Shown piece by piece: positions 17,625-25,293 of a stretch of 64,000 bases of DNA. Origin of the DNA: Clostridia bacterium (GTDB taxonomy: Bacteria; Bacillota; Clostridia; Oscillospirales; Acutalibacteraceae); the NCBI GenBank assembly GCA_017410325.1, contig JAFQRA010000018.1:25219-89218 (forward strand), given 5' to 3'. A program made the position numbers and the translations under genes. A model generated the notes under the pieces. It did no database searches and was not told the origin of the DNA. It was given only the letters and a program-made list of their open reading frames with translations. How positions within the stretch are numbered: the stretch's first letter is position 1; every line of letters begins with the position of its first letter.

Positions 17625-18770
17625 ATGAACAAATTTGTACTTAACGAAACTTCCTACCACGGCGCAGGCGCAATTGCTGCAATTCCGGACGAAATCAAGG
17701 CAAGAGGCTACAAGAAGGCTTTTGTTGCTTCCGACCCCGACCTTATCAAGTTCGGCATTACCGCAAAGGTTACAGACCTTCTCGACAAGGCTGAAATTCC
17801 CTACGCTGTATATTCCGATATCAAGCCCAATCCCACAATCGAGAACGTTCAGAACGGTGTTGCTGCTTACAAGGCGGCAGAGGCTGACTGTATCGTAGCT
17901 ATCGGCGGCGGTTCTTCGATGGATACCGCAAAGGCTATCGGTATCATTATTACAAACCCCGAATTTGAGGATGTACGTTCTCTTGAGGGTGTTGCACCCA
18001 CCAAGAATCCCTGCGCTCCCATCATCGCCGTTCCCACAACGGCAGGTACTGCAGCAGAGGTTACAATCAACTATGTTATTACCGATGTTGAAAAGAAGCG
18101 TAAGTTTGTCTGCGTTGACGTTCACGATATTCCCGTAGTAGCTGTTGTTGACCCCGATATGATGGCTTCAATGCCCGCAGGCCTCACCGCCGCAACGGGT
18201 ATGGATGCTCTTACTCACGCTATTGAAGGCTACATCACCAAGGGTGCATGGGAGCTTTCCGATATGTTCCACATCAAGGCTATCGAGGTTATTGCAAAGA
18301 GCCTTCGCGGCGCTGTAAAGAACGAGAAGGAAGGCCGCGACGGTATGGCTCTGGGCCAGTACATTGCAGGTATGGGCTTCTCAAACGTAGGTCTCGGTGT
18401 AGACCACTCAATGGCTCACACTCTTTCCGCTTATTACGATATGCCTCACGGTAAGGCTTGCGCAACTCTTCTTCCCGCGGTTATGGCTTTCAACGCTCCC
18501 GCAACAGGTGAGAAGTACCGTGACATTGCAAAGGCAATGGGTGTTGAGGGTGTCGATGCTATGAGTATTGAGGATGCAAGAAACGCCGCTGTCGAGGCTG
18601 TGCGTCAGCTTGCAGAGGATGTCGGTATTGTTACAAGCCTTAAGGGTGTTGTTAAGGAAGAAGACGTCAAGGCTCTTGCCGCAGACGCTTTTGCCGACGC
18701 TTGCCGTCCCGGTAACCCCAGGGATATCAGCGTTGAGGAGATTGAGGCACTCTACAGAAGCCTTATGTAA
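17625..18770 (+). CDS. fucO: Lactaldehyde reductase, iron-containing alcohol dehydrogenase
   Basis: The 381-residue enzyme aligns over its full length with FucO, which reduces lactaldehyde from fucose or rhamnose breakdown to 1,2-propanediol with NADH. The N-terminus FVLNETSYHGAGA is diagnostic. GGGSSMDTAKA near residue 98 binds NAD. The metal ligands fall in GMDALTHAIEGY near 196 and in HSMAHTLSAYYDMPHG near 264-279. I chose the ATG at 17625 because the GAAGGTGAT ribosome site lies just before it and overlaps codons of the ATG at 17610. The gene is monocistronic. No fucose isomerase, kinase or aldolase gene is in the window. Confidence 0.92.
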   Translation: MNKFVLNETSYHGAGAIAAIPDEIKARGYKKAFVASDPDLIKFGITAKVTDLLDKAEIPYAVYSDIKPNPTIENVQNGVAAYKAAEADCIVAIGGGSSMDTAKAIGIIITNPEFEDVRSLEGVAPTKNPCAPIIAVPTTAGTAAEVTINYVITDVEKKRKFVCVDVHDIPVVAVVDPDMMASMPAGLTAATGMDALTHAIEGYITKGAWELSDMFHIKAIEVIAKSLRGAVKNEKEGRDGMALGQYIAGMGFSNVGLGVDHSMAHTLSAYYDMPHGKACATLLPAVMAFNAPATGEKYRDIAKAMGVEGVDAMSIEDARNAAVEAVRQLAEDVGIVTSLKGVVKEEDVKALAADAFADACRPGNPRDISVEEIEALYRSLM

Positions 18771-18822
18771 ATATTAGCTAATAATATTATAAAAATATTT
18801 TCATTTTTATAGCAAAAAACAC

Positions 18823-18851
18823 TTGAAAATGCACGGGCAATGTGGTATAAT
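18823..18851 (+). promoter_or_regulatory. rpsB promoter with a palindrome centred on the -10 box
   Basis: TTGAAA (18823-18828), a 17-base spacer and TATAAT (18846-18851) with an upstream TGG form a strong extended promoter. A perfect 14-bp inverted repeat (18827-18840 with 18851-18864) surrounds the -10 box. Transcription should start near 18858, inside the right arm, so the hairpin cannot form in the rpsB messenger itself. Confidence 0.8.
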
Positions 18852-18864
18852 TGCCCGTGCATTT
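18827..18864. repeat. Perfect 14-bp inverted repeat over the rpsB promoter
   Basis: AAATGCACGGGCAA (18827-18840) and its exact complement (18851-18864) are separated by TGTGGTATAA. The symmetry and position suggest an operator for a dimeric DNA-binding protein. It is a poor terminator for fucO because no T-run follows. Confidence 0.8.
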
Positions 18865-18967
18865 CGCACGTGGAGTGGTCCTGCCGAAGTGCAGTCGGTC
18901 ACGGAATCGTCTGTTCGGTAAATTCAAAACAGCTCCACGGAGGAAAAACTAAGGAGGAAAAAACACA
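18865..18967 (+). promoter_or_regulatory. rpsB leader with possible structured RNA
   Basis: CGTGGAG (18869-18875) can pair with CTCCACG (18933-18939) and close a 71-base region that holds smaller possible hairpins such as CCGA-N7-TCGG. The closing strand ends 18 bases before the AAGGAGG ribosome site. S2 operons are autoregulated through their leaders in several bacteria; whether this leader binds S2 is inference. Confidence 0.45.
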
Positions 18968-19690
18968 ATGGCAACAGTATCAATGAAGCAGCTCCTCGAA
19001 GCTGGCGTACACTTCGGTCACCAGACCAGAAGATGGAACCCCAAAATGGCTCCCTACATCTTCGCAGAGCGCAACGGCATCTACATCATCGACCTTCAGA
19101 AGACAGTCAAGAAGCTCGATGAGGCCTACAAGTTCGTAGCAGACATCGCAGCAGATGGCGGCGAAATCCTTTTCGTCGGCACAAAGAAGCAGGCTCAGGA
19201 CTCCGTCCGTGAGGAAGCTATCCGTTGCGGTATGCCCTTTGTCAACGCTCGTTGGCTCGGCGGTATGCTCACAAACTTCAAGACAATCCAGAAGAGAATC
19301 AAGAGACTTGCTCAGCTCAAGAATATGGAGGCTGACGGCACATTCGATCTCCTTCCCAAGAAGGAAGTTGTTCAGCTCAAGCTCGAAATCGAAAAGCTTG
19401 AGAAGTTTATGGGCGGTATCACAGGCATGAAGAAGCAGCCCGCTGCAATGTTTGTTGTTGACCCCCGCAAGGAAAAGAACGCAGTAGCTGAAGCAAAGAG
19501 ACTCGGTATCCCCGTAGTAGCTATTGTTGACACAAACTGTGACCCCGATGAAATCGACTACGTAATTCCCGGTAACGACGATGCTATCCGTGCCGTTAAG
19601 CTCATCGCTGCAGAAATGGCAAACGCTGTTCTCGAAGGCAGACAGGGCGAGCAGGTTGTTGCTGAAGAAGCAGAAGAAGCTGCTGAATAA
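18968..19690 (+). CDS. rpsB: 30S ribosomal protein S2
   Basis: The 240-residue protein is a full-length S2, needed for the last steps of small-subunit assembly and located near the mRNA exit. Clear signatures are [14 protein letters not shown] near residue 14, IDLQKT near 41, GTKKQAQ near 72, [12 protein letters not shown] near 92 and [13 protein letters not shown] near 183. The C-terminal tail is Glu and Ala-rich. An AAGGAGG ribosome site lies nine bases before the ATG. The tsf gene follows after 45 bases, the standard bacterial order. Confidence 0.98.
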   Translation: MATVSMKQLLEAGVHFGHQTRRWNPKMAPYIFAERNGIYIIDLQKTVKKLDEAYKFVADIAADGGEILFVGTKKQAQDSVREEAIRCGMPFVNARWLGGMLTNFKTIQKRIKRLAQLKNMEADGTFDLLPKKEVVQLKLEIEKLEKFMGGITGMKKQPAAMFVVDPRKEKNAVAEAKRLGIPVVAIVDTNCDPDEIDYVIPGNDDAIRAVKLIAAEMANAVLEGRQGEQVVAEEAEEAAE

Positions 19691-19735
19691 TTAATATTGT
19701 ATTAAATCTTACTAATATATAGGAGGATAATCACT

Positions 19736-20836
19736 ATGGCATTTACAGCTAAAGACGTACAGGCTCTTCGTGAGAAGACCGGCGTTGGTATGATGGACTG
19801 CAAAAAGGCTCTCGCTGCAACAGACGGCGATATGGAAAAGGCAATTGACTTCCTCAGAGAAAAGGGCCTTGCTGCTGCCACAAAGAAGGCAAGCAGAATT
19901 GCTGCTGAAGGTATGGTTTATCCCTACTACGATGCTGACAAGAACGTTGGCGTTATTGTTGAAGTTAACGCAGAAACAGACTTCGTTGCAAAGAACGATA
20001 AGTTCACAACATTCGTAAAGGCTGTTGCAAGAACAGTTGTTAACGATGCTCCCGCTGATCTCGATGCTCTTCTTGCTTGCAAGCTTGACGGCAGCGACAG
20101 AACAGTTCAGGAAAACCTTCAGGACAACATCCTCTCCATCGGTGAGAACCAGAAGGTTCGCCGTTTCGAGAGAGTTGAGGGTGTTTGCGCAACTTATATC
20201 CACGGCGGCGGCTCCGTTGGTGTTCTTGTTAAGTTCGATACAGACCTTCCTGCAGACAACGCAGATTTTGTTGCTATGGGTAAGAACGTTGCAATGCAGG
20301 TTGCAGCTATGAACCCCGAATACCTCAGCAAGGAAGATATTTCCGATGAAGAGCTTGCTAAGATGAAGTCTATCACAATCGACAGCTCACTCAACAAGCC
20401 CGAATCTCTTCCCAAGCCCATCCTCAGAAAGCTCTTTGAGAAGTGCGTAAGCGAAAAGCTCTTCAGCGATGAGGACATTGCAGCTTACGAAGCACAGAAG
20501 AACAACAACTTCCTCTTCAACTTCCTTTCCAAGGAAGCAGTTGCAACACTTGCTCAGCTCGCAGTTGCAGGTAAAGAAGAGTATGTTAACGATAAGATCT
20601 TCTCCGGCGCTGTTGAGGGCCGTATCAAGAAGCAGCTCAAGGAAATCTGCCTTCTTGACCAGCAGTTCGTTCGTTCCGACCTTTTCGACGGCACAGTAGG
20701 CGGCTATATTGCTGACGTTGCCAAGAAGCTCGGTGCAAACATCCAGATTGCAGGTATGGTTCGCTTCGGTAAGGGCGAAGGCCTTGAAAAGAGAGAAGAC
20801 AATTTCGCAGACGAAATTGCAAAGATGGTTAAGTAA
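19736..20836 (+). CDS. tsf: Elongation factor Ts
   Basis: EF-Ts recycles EF-Tu by releasing GDP. The N-terminal UBA-like domain and core are clear: VQALREKTGVGMMDCKKAL near residues 8-26 and EVNAETDFVAKN near 76-87. At 366 residues it is longer than the usual 200-310. The extra length comes from a repeated dimerisation-type core: a second segment (about 240-340, with LFNFLSKEAVATLAQL and LDQQFVRSD) follows the first. A GGAGG site precedes the ATG. It is followed by a strong terminator. Confidence 0.96.
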   Translation: MAFTAKDVQALREKTGVGMMDCKKALAATDGDMEKAIDFLREKGLAAATKKASRIAAEGMVYPYYDADKNVGVIVEVNAETDFVAKNDKFTTFVKAVARTVVNDAPADLDALLACKLDGSDRTVQENLQDNILSIGENQKVRRFERVEGVCATYIHGGGSVGVLVKFDTDLPADNADFVAMGKNVAMQVAAMNPEYLSKEDISDEELAKMKSITIDSSLNKPESLPKPILRKLFEKCVSEKLFSDEDIAAYEAQKNNNFLFNFLSKEAVATLAQLAVAGKEEYVNDKIFSGAVEGRIKKQLKEICLLDQQFVRSDLFDGTVGGYIADVAKKLGANIQIAGMVRFGKGEGLEKREDNFADEIAKMVK

Positions 20837-20860
20837 TTAACCGATAGATAATAAAAAATT

Positions 20861-20896
20861 AACGGAGAATGGCTCATGCTGTTCTCCGTTTTTTTA
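20861..20896 (+). terminator. Rho-independent terminator of rpsB-tsf
   Basis: AACGGAGAA (20861-20869) pairs with TTCTCCGTT (20882-20890), followed by a run of T. Confidence 0.9.
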
Positions 20897-20906
20897 TATA
20901 AAATTA

Positions 20907-20940
20907 CCGCCATCTTCACCAATGAAGATGGCGGCGTTTT
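20907..20940. terminator. Bidirectional hairpin terminator, mainly for the minus-strand Spx-like gene
   Basis: A perfect 12-bp stem (20907-20918 with 20923-20934) has the tetraloop CCAA. The minus strand continues into an AT-rich tail after the stem, and the plus strand into GTTTT. Confidence 0.8.
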
Positions 20941-20953
20941 ATAGATTGCCGTG

Positions 20954-21295
20954 TTATTCCCAGGTTTTCCAAATATCGGGCTGATAACCGATTGTAGCTT
21001 TCTTGCCGTTGCGCACTATCGGAGTTTTGAACAGGGCAGGGTTTTCGAGCAGCTTTTCTTCTTTGGCTTCAACCGAAGCAAGATACTCTATAAAAAGCTC
21101 CTCATACAGCTTGGACTGCTTGTCAACAAGATTTTCAAAGCCTCCGACAGCGGATTTAACGCTTTGGTATTCGCCTTTGCTCATACCGAATTTTGCAACG
21201 TCTATCATCTGGAATTTTATTCTTCGTTCCTTGAAATAACGCTCTGCTTTCTTTGTGTCAAAGCACTTTGACTTACCGAATATCTGTATATTCAT
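20954..21295 (-). CDS. ArsC/Spx family thioredoxin-fold protein
   Basis: The 113-residue protein matches the ArsC/Spx/MgsR family. The N-terminus IQIFGKSKCFDTKKAERYF carries one redox Cys in a CxxT motif, not the CxxC of Spx. The C-terminal TPIVRNGKKATIGY fits the family. Members are either arsenate reductases or regulators that bind RNA polymerase; without the classical Arg triad the function stays open. The gene starts one base after the stop of the sugar transporter gene, so the two are co-transcribed. Its AAGGA ribosome site lies within the end of that gene. Confidence 0.8.
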   Translation of the reverse strand: MNIQIFGKSKCFDTKKAERYFKERRIKFQMIDVAKFGMSKGEYQSVKSAVGGFENLVDKQSKLYEELFIEYLASVEAKEEKLLENPALFKTPIVRNGKKATIGYQPDIWKTWE

Positions 21296-21296
21296 A

Positions 21297-22793
21297 TCAG
21301 TTTTCCTTATTGTTGAGTGTTTTCATCGAGCGCTTTGCGTTGAGCTCGGCAAGCATATTCTCGCGGAATTTGCCGTGAACGTTAAAGAAAATGTTTGCAA
21401 AGCCGTAGCCGAAGCGGGCAATTGCAGGGGCGATACAGAATATTGCCCAGATGCCGTGGAGAATATCAGGGTCAGTATGGGGCACGAGGTTGCCTGCAAT
21501 ATCCTTGATGGGGGTGTAGTGGATAAATTCAAGCACGAGACCCGAAAGAGCGCCGACAAGCGTGCCGGAAAGCTTTGTTACGTAGCCCTGTACGGCGTTG
21601 ACAAGACCTTCGTTTCTTACACCGGATTTCCATTCAAGATAGTCGTACACGTCACCCTGGAGTACGGGGCCGCAAACGCCCATAAGGCAGTTGGGCAGAC
21701 CGCAGATTGTGAGCATTATTATTACAAAGGCAAAGTTTGCGATGTTGAAATCATCACCGAACGGTTTGTAGCCTATAAGGTAAAGAGTTGTGTATGCAAC
21801 ACCTGCAAATATACCGCCGAAAATTGCACAGCTTCTTGCACCGAAACGCCTGATAAGCTTAGGGGCAAGCGGAGTTATAATGTAGTTGGGAATGCCCGTG
21901 AAAAGGCCGCAGATTGTGCCGTTTGTAAGCTTGCCCGTACAGTTGAGCCAGAAAAGGCTTTCGTTTGCGCCGCCAATGCCCTTGACGCTGGCAAAAAACG
22001 ACGAAAGAATTACGATGAACAAAGGACGGTTGCTGACAGTATACTTGATTGATTGGAATATGGAAACGTTTTCCATATCCTCTTTGGAAGCAATCGGAAC
22101 TCTTTCCTTGATGTTGCGGAACGCAAAAACAGAGCAAAGAACAAGTATGCCTACGAAGAACAGTGCAAAACCGCCGTAGATACCCTCCTGAGACCAGCCG
22201 GTAAGTCCGGGCAGGAAATCAACGGTTATCGGCACCATTGACGGAATCCACACACCGAACAATTCTACGAACTTCTGTACGGTGATAAGGTTGTTTCTCT
22301 CGTTGAGGTTTGGCGTTATGTTATAAAGCAGAATTGTCCAGGCGTTGTAATAAGACCAGCCGATGCTGTTGAGTATGCTGATTATAATTGCATAAACGGG
22401 TCTGTATGCCATGGGAATGGCATACGGAACAAGGAAGAACAGCATTGTACATATAGCCCAAATAGGCATCGGCAGAATAAGAAACGGGCGAAGTCTGCCC
22501 CAGCGTGTTCTCATTCGGTCTATAACAATACCCGAAAGCGGGTCATCAAGAGCGTCCCATATACTTGTAATTGCGTTCATTGAAGCAATTGCCGAGCCGG
22601 AAAGGCCCGTGTAGTTGAGCAGGAAATATTGCTTCCAAGTATCAACGTAAGAATTCAGGTTTTTTGTACCGTATGACGTCAAGACGTAGGCAGCGATTTC
22701 TTTGGGGGTTAAGAATCTTCGGTTCTGTTTGTCAAGCACTGGTGCCTGAGCGGGCTCTATTGTTTCAAGAACCGGGGAGTTGTTGGCCTGCAT
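21297..22793 (-). CDS. GPH-family (glycoside-pentoside-hexuronide) sugar:cation symporter
   Basis: The 498-residue membrane protein has about 12 predicted spans and the GPH signatures IWDALDDPLSGIVIDR (about residue 83) and RTRWGRLRPFL. A second half-motif with LQGDVYDYLEWKSGVRNEG lies near residue 400. It would import a sugar or small glycoside with H+ or Na+. The N-terminal 30 residues are cytoplasmic and Pro-rich. The substrate is unknown: no glycosidase is in the same operon, which contains only the Spx-like gene. An AGAGGTGA site precedes the ATG. Confidence 0.85.
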   Translation of the reverse strand: MQANNSPVLETIEPAQAPVLDKQNRRFLTPKEIAAYVLTSYGTKNLNSYVDTWKQYFLLNYTGLSGSAIASMNAITSIWDALDDPLSGIVIDRMRTRWGRLRPFLILPMPIWAICTMLFFLVPYAIPMAYRPVYAIIISILNSIGWSYYNAWTILLYNITPNLNERNNLITVQKFVELFGVWIPSMVPITVDFLPGLTGWSQEGIYGGFALFFVGILVLCSVFAFRNIKERVPIASKEDMENVSIFQSIKYTVSNRPLFIVILSSFFASVKGIGGANESLFWLNCTGKLTNGTICGLFTGIPNYIITPLAPKLIRRFGARSCAIFGGIFAGVAYTTLYLIGYKPFGDDFNIANFAFVIIMLTICGLPNCLMGVCGPVLQGDVYDYLEWKSGVRNEGLVNAVQGYVTKLSGTLVGALSGLVLEFIHYTPIKDIAGNLVPHTDPDILHGIWAIFCIAPAIARFGYGFANIFFNVHGKFRENMLAELNAKRSMKTLNNKEN

Positions 22794-22848
22794 TTCTTCA
22801 CCTCTAGTCAGAATTGTGTAATATGTAATCTGAATATTAACCTTTAAA

Positions 22849-22877
22849 ATAATAACATATACTTATAATTCTTTCAA
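22849..22877 (-). promoter_or_regulatory. Promoter of the GPH transporter gene
   Basis: On the minus strand, TTGAAA (22877-22872), a 17-base spacer and TATTAT (22854-22849) lie about 56 bases before the start. Confidence 0.65.
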
Positions 22878-22956
22878 TAGAAATTTTTATTATTTCTGAT
22901 TAGAAAAAATCAGTATAATTAATTTCTTATTACATTTAATTGCTTCCTTAAAAGAC

Positions 22957-22984
22957 TTGATTATTTCAGCGGAAGGAGTATAAT
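22957..22984 (+). promoter_or_regulatory. Promoter of the transhydrogenase-like operon
   Basis: TTGATT (22957-22962), a 16-base spacer and TATAAT (22979-22984) lie 31 bases before the first start codon. The region between the two divergent promoters is AT-rich and holds a short CTGATT/AATCAG inverted repeat near 22898-22912. Confidence 0.65.
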
Positions 22985-23014
22985 TAACTTTGTATTTTAA
23001 ATTGGAGTGATTTT

Positions 23015-23521
23015 ATGTCTTGTAACTGTTCTTGCGGCAAGAGTGATTTGTCCTTGCTCAATGATACACTTGAACATTATGCCGCAATACCCGGCAGTCT
23101 TATTACAATTCTTCAGAAGGCTCAGGGGATATACGGCTATCTTCCGGCCGATGTGCTTAATCACATCGCAGATAAAACGGGAATTCCTGCCGCTAAGGTC
23201 TTCGGCGTGGCAACATTCTATACTCAGTTCAGATTCAAGCCTGTCGGCAAGTATCTGATTATGCTTTGCCAGGGTACTGCCTGCCACGTTAACGGCTCGC
23301 TTATGCTGGAAAAAACAATATTTGATACTCTCGGCATCAAGGACGGCGAAACAACCGAGGACGGTTTGTTTACCCTCAAAAACGTTGCCTGCCTCGGCTG
23401 CTGCTCGCTTTCACCCGTTATGATGATTAACGATGAAACCTACGGCTCTCTTACCCCGCAGAAGGTAAGGGGAATTATTGCCCGTCTTAAGGATGAGGCG
23501 CTTAAGGAGGCGGCTGAATAA
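23015..23521 (+). CDS. NuoE-like [2Fe-2S] subunit (HydC/HndA/StnA type)
   Basis: The 168-residue protein is a thioredoxin-like ferredoxin of the NuoE family. Its [2Fe-2S] cluster ligands are in CQGTACH (about residues 87-93) and CLGCC (about 128-132). The helical segment GIPAAKVFGVATFYTQF is typical. It would pass electrons to or from the NuoF-like partner. A GGAG site precedes the ATG. Its stop overlaps the next start (TAATG), so subunits are made in step. It is the first gene of a three-gene unit that ends at 27975. Confidence 0.92.
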   Translation: MSCNCSCGKSDLSLLNDTLEHYAAIPGSLITILQKAQGIYGYLPADVLNHIADKTGIPAAKVFGVATFYTQFRFKPVGKYLIMLCQGTACHVNGSLMLEKTIFDTLGIKDGETTEDGLFTLKNVACLGCCSLSPVMMINDETYGSLTPQKVRGIIARLKDEALKEAAE

Positions 23522-25278
23522 TGATTACCGTTAAAGTCGGACAGGGCAGCTGCGGCATTTCCGCAGGTGCAGGTAAGGTTTTCAACAGCCTTAAAAATAT
23601 AATATCGGAACAGAATATAAACGCAAATCTTTCGGTTACGGGCTGTATAGGTATGTGCTACCTTGAGCCTATTGTCGATATTTATAATGACGGTGTACTT
23701 GCGGCAAGACTGGTAAGAGTTACCGAAAACGATGCTCAGAGCATTGCCGCATATCTCACTGACGGCGATGTTTCAAAAATCGAAAACCTTCTTCTCAGTG
23801 ATGAAGATAGAGTATTCCTTGATTCACAGACAAGAATTGCTCTTAACGGCTGCGGCGTTATTAATCCCGAAGAGATTGACGATTATATTTCCAACGGCGG
23901 TTATACAGCACTTAAAAGGGCTCTTACCGAAATGACTCCCGAAACAGTTATTGAAGAAATAAAGATTTCGGGTCTTGCAGGCAGAGGCGGCGCAGGCTTC
24001 CCGACGTGGTTTAAATGGAACGCCGCAAGAAGCAGTCAGGGCGAAGAAAAATACCTCATCTGCAATGCGGACGAGGGTGACCCCGGCGCATTTATGGACA
24101 GAGCAGTAATTGAGAGCAACCCGCATAACCTTATTGAGGGTATGCTTATAGGCGCTTATGCAATAGGGGCTAAGGAAGCAATTGTCTATGTCCGTGCCGA
24201 ATATCCTCTTGCTATAATCAGGCTTGAACGTGCCATTGAACAGGCAAAGGAAAAGGGCATTGTCGGCGATAATATTTTCGGTACCAAATTCTCATGTTCT
24301 TTCCGAATAAAAGCAGGTGCAGGTGCGTTTGTCTGCGGTGAGGAAACCGCTCTTATTGAGTCGCTCGAAGGCTCAAGAGGTATGCCTCGCCTCAAACCTC
24401 CTTTCCCTGCACAGTCGGGCTATTGGCGTAAACCCTCAAATATCAATAATGTTGAAACCTTCGCCAACGTTTCGTGGATTATCCGCAACGGCGGCGAAGA
24501 ATTTGCAAAGCTCGGTACACCCGACAGCAAGGGTACCAAGGTTTTTGCAATTACGGGTAAAATCAAGCGCGGCGGTCTTGTTGAAGTGCCTATGGGTAAG
24601 AAGCTTTCCGACGTTATTTTTGATATCGGCGGAGGAATGAAGACCGATAAATCTTATAAATGCGTTCAGCTCGGCGGCCCTTCGGGCGGCTGTATTCCCG
24701 CCGATATGCAGGACACCGAAATTGATTATAAAAAGCTTTCCGCGACGGGCGCAATTATGGGCTCGGGCGGTATGGTTGTAATGGATGAAAGCACCTGTAT
24801 GGTCGGTATGGCACGCTTCTTCCTTGACTTTACCGCTAAAGAATCCTGCGGCAAGTGTACGCATTGCCGTATCGGCACGAAGCGCTTGCTCGAAATTCTT
24901 GACAGAATCTGTAAGGGCGAGGGCAAAGAAGGCGATATAGAACTGCTTGAAGAAACCTGCAATGAAATTAAGGCAGGTGCACTCTGCGGTCTCGGTCAGA
25001 CTGCGCCCAATCCCGTTCTTACAACAATTAAATATTACCGTGATGAATACGAGGCACATATTAATGAAAAGCGTTGCCCGGCAGGTGAGTGTATAGACCT
25101 TGTCAAGTACACTATCAATGAGGACAAGTGCATTGGCTGTTCACTCTGCAGTAAAAAGTGTCCCGTAGGTGCAATAAGCGGTGAAATAAAGAAGAAATTT
25201 ACTATTGACACGGCTGTATGTATCAAGTGCGGTCAGTGTATGGATGCCTGCCGCTTCGGTGCGGTAGAGAAAAAGTAA
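23521..25278 (+). CDS. NuoF-like NADH-binding flavin subunit (HydB/HndC/StnB type)
   Basis: The 585-residue protein has four parts: an N-terminal [2Fe-2S] thioredoxin-like domain (TGCIGMCYLEP), the FMN and NADH-binding core (GRGGAGFPTWFKW near residue 153, NADEGDPGAF), a [4Fe-4S] site (CGKCTHCRIG near 442) and two C-terminal ferredoxin clusters (CIGCSLCSKKCP near 537 and CIKCGQCMDACRFG near 567). This domain order matches the flavin subunits of electron-bifurcating hydrogenases and the Bfu/Stn transhydrogenases. It would exchange electrons between NADH and the iron-sulphur chain. The start codon overlaps the preceding stop by one base. Confidence 0.93.
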   Translation: MITVKVGQGSCGISAGAGKVFNSLKNIISEQNINANLSVTGCIGMCYLEPIVDIYNDGVLAARLVRVTENDAQSIAAYLTDGDVSKIENLLLSDEDRVFLDSQTRIALNGCGVINPEEIDDYISNGGYTALKRALTEMTPETVIEEIKISGLAGRGGAGFPTWFKWNAARSSQGEEKYLICNADEGDPGAFMDRAVIESNPHNLIEGMLIGAYAIGAKEAIVYVRAEYPLAIIRLERAIEQAKEKGIVGDNIFGTKFSCSFRIKAGAGAFVCGEETALIESLEGSRGMPRLKPPFPAQSGYWRKPSNINNVETFANVSWIIRNGGEEFAKLGTPDSKGTKVFAITGKIKRGGLVEVPMGKKLSDVIFDIGGGMKTDKSYKCVQLGGPSGGCIPADMQDTEIDYKKLSATGAIMGSGGMVVMDESTCMVGMARFFLDFTAKESCGKCTHCRIGTKRLLEILDRICKGEGKEGDIELLEETCNEIKAGALCGLGQTAPNPVLTTIKYYRDEYEAHINEKRCPAGECIDLVKYTINEDKCIGCSLCSKKCPVGAISGEIKKKFTIDTAVCIKCGQCMDACRFGAVEKK

Positions 25279-25293
25279 AGGAGGGGATTTGCA

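Noticed and set aside
18827-18864. The palindrome as the fucO terminator
   Set aside because: No T-run follows on the plus strand and a strong promoter lies inside it.
21255-22052. Plus-strand open frame of 265 codons over the transporter gene
   Set aside because: The minus strand encodes a clear GPH transporter with conserved motifs; the plus frame has none.
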